A DNA stretch of 64,000 nucleotides from Faecalicoccus sp. Its GTDB lineage: Bacteria; Bacillota_I; Bacilli_A; Erysipelotrichales; Erysipelotrichaceae. A program made the position numbers and the translations under genes. Position 1 is the stretch's first letter. Each line of letters starts with the position of its first letter. Positions 61,260 to 64,000 of this stretch are shown piece by piece. The DNA is taken from NCBI GenBank assembly GCA_017941505.1, contig JAGAWH010000091.1, forward strand, positions 3,470 through 67,469, read 5' to 3'. The notes below the pieces were generated by a model. That model did no database searches. It saw nothing but the letters and a program-made list of their open reading frames with translations, and was not told the DNA's origin.

Positions 61260-62087
61260 TCAATCCATTTCACTAACTACAATATTGGCAATTTCGTTTA
61301 AGCCTTCTTTATCCTTTGGACTGGCAATGCCATAGTGCTGGGTCGCAAAACGGTCATCCAATATCTTTTTATTCTCATCCAGATAACCGGTAAGAATGGT
61401 AACATCCACGCAGAAGACATCGATGTCTCCGTTATCAAGGGCCTTTGCCAGCTGATCGTAGCTTTTATATGTCACAAAGCGCGGTGAGATATTGATATTG
61501 TGTTTCTGGATATAATCCAGAAAATCCCTTCTGGTCGTGGAATTGCTCATCACACCGATAATTTTATTATCGAGATCGATGATAGAACGAATCCGTTCTT
61601 CCTTTAAAGTATTCTCACCGATTTTGGTGATATTAACCATAAGCCCAACCGAACTGGCATAATAGCTCTTGGAAAAATTCACTTTTTCTTTTCGCTCATC
61701 AGTAATAGTGTAGGTTGCGATCACATAGTCTACTTCATGATTTTCTAAAACTTTTTCACGATCATCCACCGCAACCGGTACAAATTCCACCAATTCATCC
61801 TCTACGGCTTCATTATAAGAAACGTCAAATATTTTCGCCGCAATCTGATAAGCTAAGCCAATCTCCATTCCCTCATATTTCCCGGTCTCTTCGTTGTAAA
61901 AGCCAAAGCCCGGAACATCATTCTTACATCCCACAATCAAATGACCGCGGTCAATTATTTCCTGTACATCCTTAGTGATTTCAACTGTATCCGGCTGATT
62001 GTTCTCCGTAGTTGTCGTATTGGGACCTGCTGTAGAGCATCCTGCTAAAACAAGCGCAAGAAGCACAGCAGCAATTTTTTTCAACAT
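61260..62087 (-). CDS. Amino-acid-type solute-binding lipoprotein (SBP_bac_3) next to a symporter
   Basis: 275 aa. Lipoprotein signal with lipobox LAGCS (Cys17). Family-3 binding fold: DRGHLIVGCKNDVPGFGF, YEGMEIGLAYQIAAKIF, VDYVIATYTITDERKEKVNF and NGDIDVFCVDVTILTGYL. These proteins bind polar amino acids such as glutamate, aspartate or cystine for ABC importers. No ABC permease or ATPase gene is nearby. Instead a DAACS sodium/proton symporter lies 3 bases upstream in the same operon. It may feed a distant ABC system or assist the symporter. Confidence 0.85.
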   Translation of the reverse strand: MLKKIAAVLLALVLAGCSTAGPNTTTTENNQPDTVEITKDVQEIIDRGHLIVGCKNDVPGFGFYNEETGKYEGMEIGLAYQIAAKIFDVSYNEAVEDELVEFVPVAVDDREKVLENHEVDYVIATYTITDERKEKVNFSKSYYASSVGLMVNITKIGENTLKEERIRSIIDLDNKIIGVMSNSTTRRDFLDYIQKHNINISPRFVTYKSYDQLAKALDNGDIDVFCVDVTILTGYLDENKKILDDRFATQHYGIASPKDKEGLNEIANIVVSEMD

Positions 62088-62090
62088 ATA

Positions 62091-63359
62091 TTACTCCCTA
62101 TTGAAGACTTCTTTATCCAGGGAACCATTTTGATGGGCAACGATAGCTGTACATACCGCATCACCGGTAATATTTACTGCCGTACGCATCATATCCAGGA
62201 TACGGTCAATACCCATGATCAAAGCGATACCTTCGGTAGGAAGTCCAACTGAAGTAAGTACCATAGATAACGTAATTAAGCCGACACTAGGAACACCGGC
62301 TGTACCGATAGAAGCCAGTGTTGCGGTAGCTACAACGGTAGCCAATCCGGCAAAAGTCAAAGGAATACCGTATACCTGTGAAATAAAGATAACCGCAACA
62401 CCCTGCATGATGGCAGTTCCATCCATATTGATGGTCGCACCTAACGGAATGGTAAACGATGAAATCTTGCGGGATACACCTATTTTTTCTTCCAGCGTAT
62501 CAATATTCATCGGGATGGTCGCATTAGAAGTAGCAGTTGTAAACGCAAACACCATAACCGGCCAGAATTTCTTGATAAACTTGATCGGATTTAAACGGGT
62601 GAACACAAAGAACAATACCAGATATACACCAAAACACTGAATAATCAAACCCAGAGTTACCGAGCCCATATATTTGAGCATCGGAATAAAGGCATCAAAT
62701 CCGATACCGGCAAATGTTTTACAAATCAAGCAGAACACACCAACCGGAGCAGCGCCCATAACAGCCATAGTCATCTCCATCATGATATCGTTGAACTGGG
62801 AGAAGAAATTGGCAACCACATTGGCCTTGTTTCCAAGTTTCGCTAACATAATACCCACAAATAACGCAAAGGTGATGATCGGTAACATATCCCCGTTGGC
62901 CAGTGAATTAATTGGGTTTTTCGGAATGATATTTAAAAGCGTATCTACCATCGATGTAGCTTCCGCTACCGTTACTTCACTGGTTTCTACCGACTCTAAT
63001 ACAATACCGATACCCGGCTTAATCACCATCGCAACACTTAAGGCAACCATTACGGCAACCGCAGTTGTAAACAAATAGAAAACAACGGTTTTGATACCGA
63101 CTTTACCTAAGGTCTTGGTATCACCAATCGCCATCGATCCGCAGACAATCGAGCAGAATACCAATGGTACAACCAACATCTGCATCAAGCGGATAAAGCC
63201 CTGACCCACTACATGTAAAACTCCATTAATGATAATCGTATCTTTAATATATCCGGATGGCATGAAATAGTGAATCAATACGCCAAGTACAGCCCCTCCG
63301 ATCAAAGAGATAAATATCTTAGTAGAGAGGGACATTTTTTTCTTTTCAGTCAATTTCAT
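62091..63359 (-). CDS. Dicarboxylate/amino acid:cation symporter (DAACS)
   Basis: 422 aa with eight TM helices and two re-entrant loops. MQMLVVPLVFCSIVCGSMA at the N-terminus, TSNATIPMNIDTLEE, NMDGTAIMQGVAVIFI (NMDGT cation site), GTAGVPSVGLITL and DRILDMMRTAVNITGD (substrate-binding Asp, Arg, Asn) are complete. The conserved Ser-rich loop 1 appears as TTATSNATIP. It should import glutamate, aspartate, Ser/Thr or C4-dicarboxylates with Na+ or H+. The start lies 14 bases inside the end of the rfbD-like gene, behind GGGAGG. It forms a transcription unit with the binding lipoprotein. Confidence 0.92.
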   Translation of the reverse strand: MKLTEKKKMSLSTKIFISLIGGAVLGVLIHYFMPSGYIKDTIIINGVLHVVGQGFIRLMQMLVVPLVFCSIVCGSMAIGDTKTLGKVGIKTVVFYLFTTAVAVMVALSVAMVIKPGIGIVLESVETSEVTVAEATSMVDTLLNIIPKNPINSLANGDMLPIITFALFVGIMLAKLGNKANVVANFFSQFNDIMMEMTMAVMGAAPVGVFCLICKTFAGIGFDAFIPMLKYMGSVTLGLIIQCFGVYLVLFFVFTRLNPIKFIKKFWPVMVFAFTTATSNATIPMNIDTLEEKIGVSRKISSFTIPLGATINMDGTAIMQGVAVIFISQVYGIPLTFAGLATVVATATLASIGTAGVPSVGLITLSMVLTSVGLPTEGIALIMGIDRILDMMRTAVNITGDAVCTAIVAHQNGSLDKEVFNRE

Positions 63360-64000
63360 AACCTCCCTCTACCTTGATAGAATCCAAATATTCATGTAAT
63401 GCACTCTTCCATTCTTTTGGTTCTTCTACACCATCTAAGCGCAGCATCATATTATCAAGTACGGTATATACCGGACGATTAGAGGCTGTTCCAGTTACCG
63501 GAATGATTTCCAAATCCAAACCGGCATATTCCTTAATTTCTTTTGCGTATTCATATCTTGAGCAAGATCCCTGGCATACAACATGATACAAACCAAACAA
63601 ATCATTTTCGATAAAATATGAAATCACCCTGGCCAGCTCAATCGCGCTTGTCGGAACTGCCTTTTCATCTACCGATACGGAAATGGATTTCTTTTCTTTG
63701 GCAGCTTTTAATACTTCATCCAAAAAATCATGGCCTGTTCCATAAACCCAGGAACTGCGGATAATCACAAACTTATTCGTTAATAATTGAATCATCATTT
63801 CACCGGCCAGTTTTGACTTTCCGTAAATAGAAATTGGGTCAACTCTGTCAAATTCATTCAGTGGCGTAGTTCCCCTGCCATCAAATACATCATCTGTAGA
63901 GAATTGGATCAATCTGCATTCGTGTGCAGCTGTTTCAATCGCAAGATTTCTTGCTCCAATCGCATTGACCCGATACGCTTCATCCGGATTTTTCTCACAA
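63346..64000 (-). CDS. rfbD: dTDP-4-dehydrorhamnose reductase, RfbD family, partial
   Basis: Continues past the right edge. The frame inside the window reads NPDEAYRVNAIGARNLAIET, then LIQFSTDDVFDG, ISIYGKSKLAGEM (catalytic Tyr-x3-Lys), FVIIRSSWVYG, VDEKAVPTSAIELARVISYF and GLYHVVCQG. This matches the RfbD short-chain dehydrogenase fold (NADPH-dependent last step to dTDP-L-rhamnose). The first ATG in the frame (63912) is not the start because the conserved NAIG segment precedes it. No other rml genes are visible on this side. It overlaps the symporter gene by 14 bases. Confidence 0.85.
   Translation of the reverse strand, partial: CEKNPDEAYRVNAIGARNLAIETAAHECRLIQFSTDDVFDGRGTTPLNEFDRVDPISIYGKSKLAGEMMIQLLTNKFVIIRSSWVYGTGHDFLDEVLKAAKEKKSISVSVDEKAVPTSAIELARVISYFIENDLFGLYHVVCQGSCSRYEYAKEIKEYAGLDLEIIPVTGTASNRPVYTVLDNMMLRLDGVEEPKEWKSALHEYLDSIKVEGGYEID

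Overview
The window looks like a chromosomal segment of a low-to-moderate-GC, Gram-positive fermentative bacterium. The gene complement points to Bacillota, most likely an Erysipelotrichaceae-type gut or oral lineage. Supporting this are CIRCE/HrcA heat-shock sites, an L20-type leader ahead of infC-rpmI-rplT, Spx, PrkC/PrpC, type III glutamine synthetase, a biotin-dependent Na+ pump, pyruvate phosphate dikinase and a Dlt-like surface modification operon. The family-level assignment is inference. Nearly all genes are on the minus strand, only glnN, trpS and rpmB are on the plus strand. I see no tRNA, rRNA, insertion sequence, phage gene or CRISPR array.

Layout. 1-7 kb: the N-terminus of an Ldh_2-type dehydrogenase; an operon of HTH/PD-(D/E)XK-like protein, VanX-type dipeptidase and GHKL sensor; an OmpR-type two-component pair; and two paralogous secreted acidic repeat proteins with nearly superimposable promoters. 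7-13 kb: 23S rRNA uracil methyltransferase, htpG under two CIRCE-like operators, a PHP phosphatase, a GNAT-like protein and a DUF2812 membrane protein. 13.4-18.1 kb: a cell-wall-anchored repeat protein, a membrane-embedded LuxR-type regulator and a DUF1002 secreted protein. 18.2-21.5 kb: oadA-oadG-biotin carrier-oadB. 21.7-23 kb: infC-rpmI-rplT with leader. 23-28.8 kb: NfnAB, then a WYL regulator, a DUF2779 protein and a zinc phospholipase-C-like protein.

28.9-40.7 kb: glnN, a GH13 enzyme, YbaK, ppdK, Spx, trpS, uppP-murD-mraY and rpmB. 40.7-49.7 kb: the housekeeping operon priA-rsmB-rlmN-prpC-prkC-rsgA-rpe-thiN. 49.7-54.2 kb: a lactose/cellobiose-family PTS with a 6-phospho-beta-glycosidase and an unassigned membrane protein. 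54.6-60.1 kb: a Dlt-like operon that carries an extra PLP-dependent decarboxylase between the adenylating enzyme and the carrier protein. 60.3-64 kb: an esterase, an amino-acid binding lipoprotein coupled to a DAACS symporter, and the start of an rfbD-type reductase.

How the genes work together. The Na+-pumping oxaloacetate decarboxylase, PPDK and NfnAB suggest a fermentative cell that balances PEP/pyruvate/oxaloacetate and NADH/NADPH/ferredoxin pools; its sodium gradient could drive the DAACS symporter. The most interesting system is the variant Dlt operon. Its acid-lacking decarboxylase signature and altered adenylation pocket suggest that the cell envelope is esterified with something other than D-alanine, possibly an amino acid decarboxylated while on the carrier protein.
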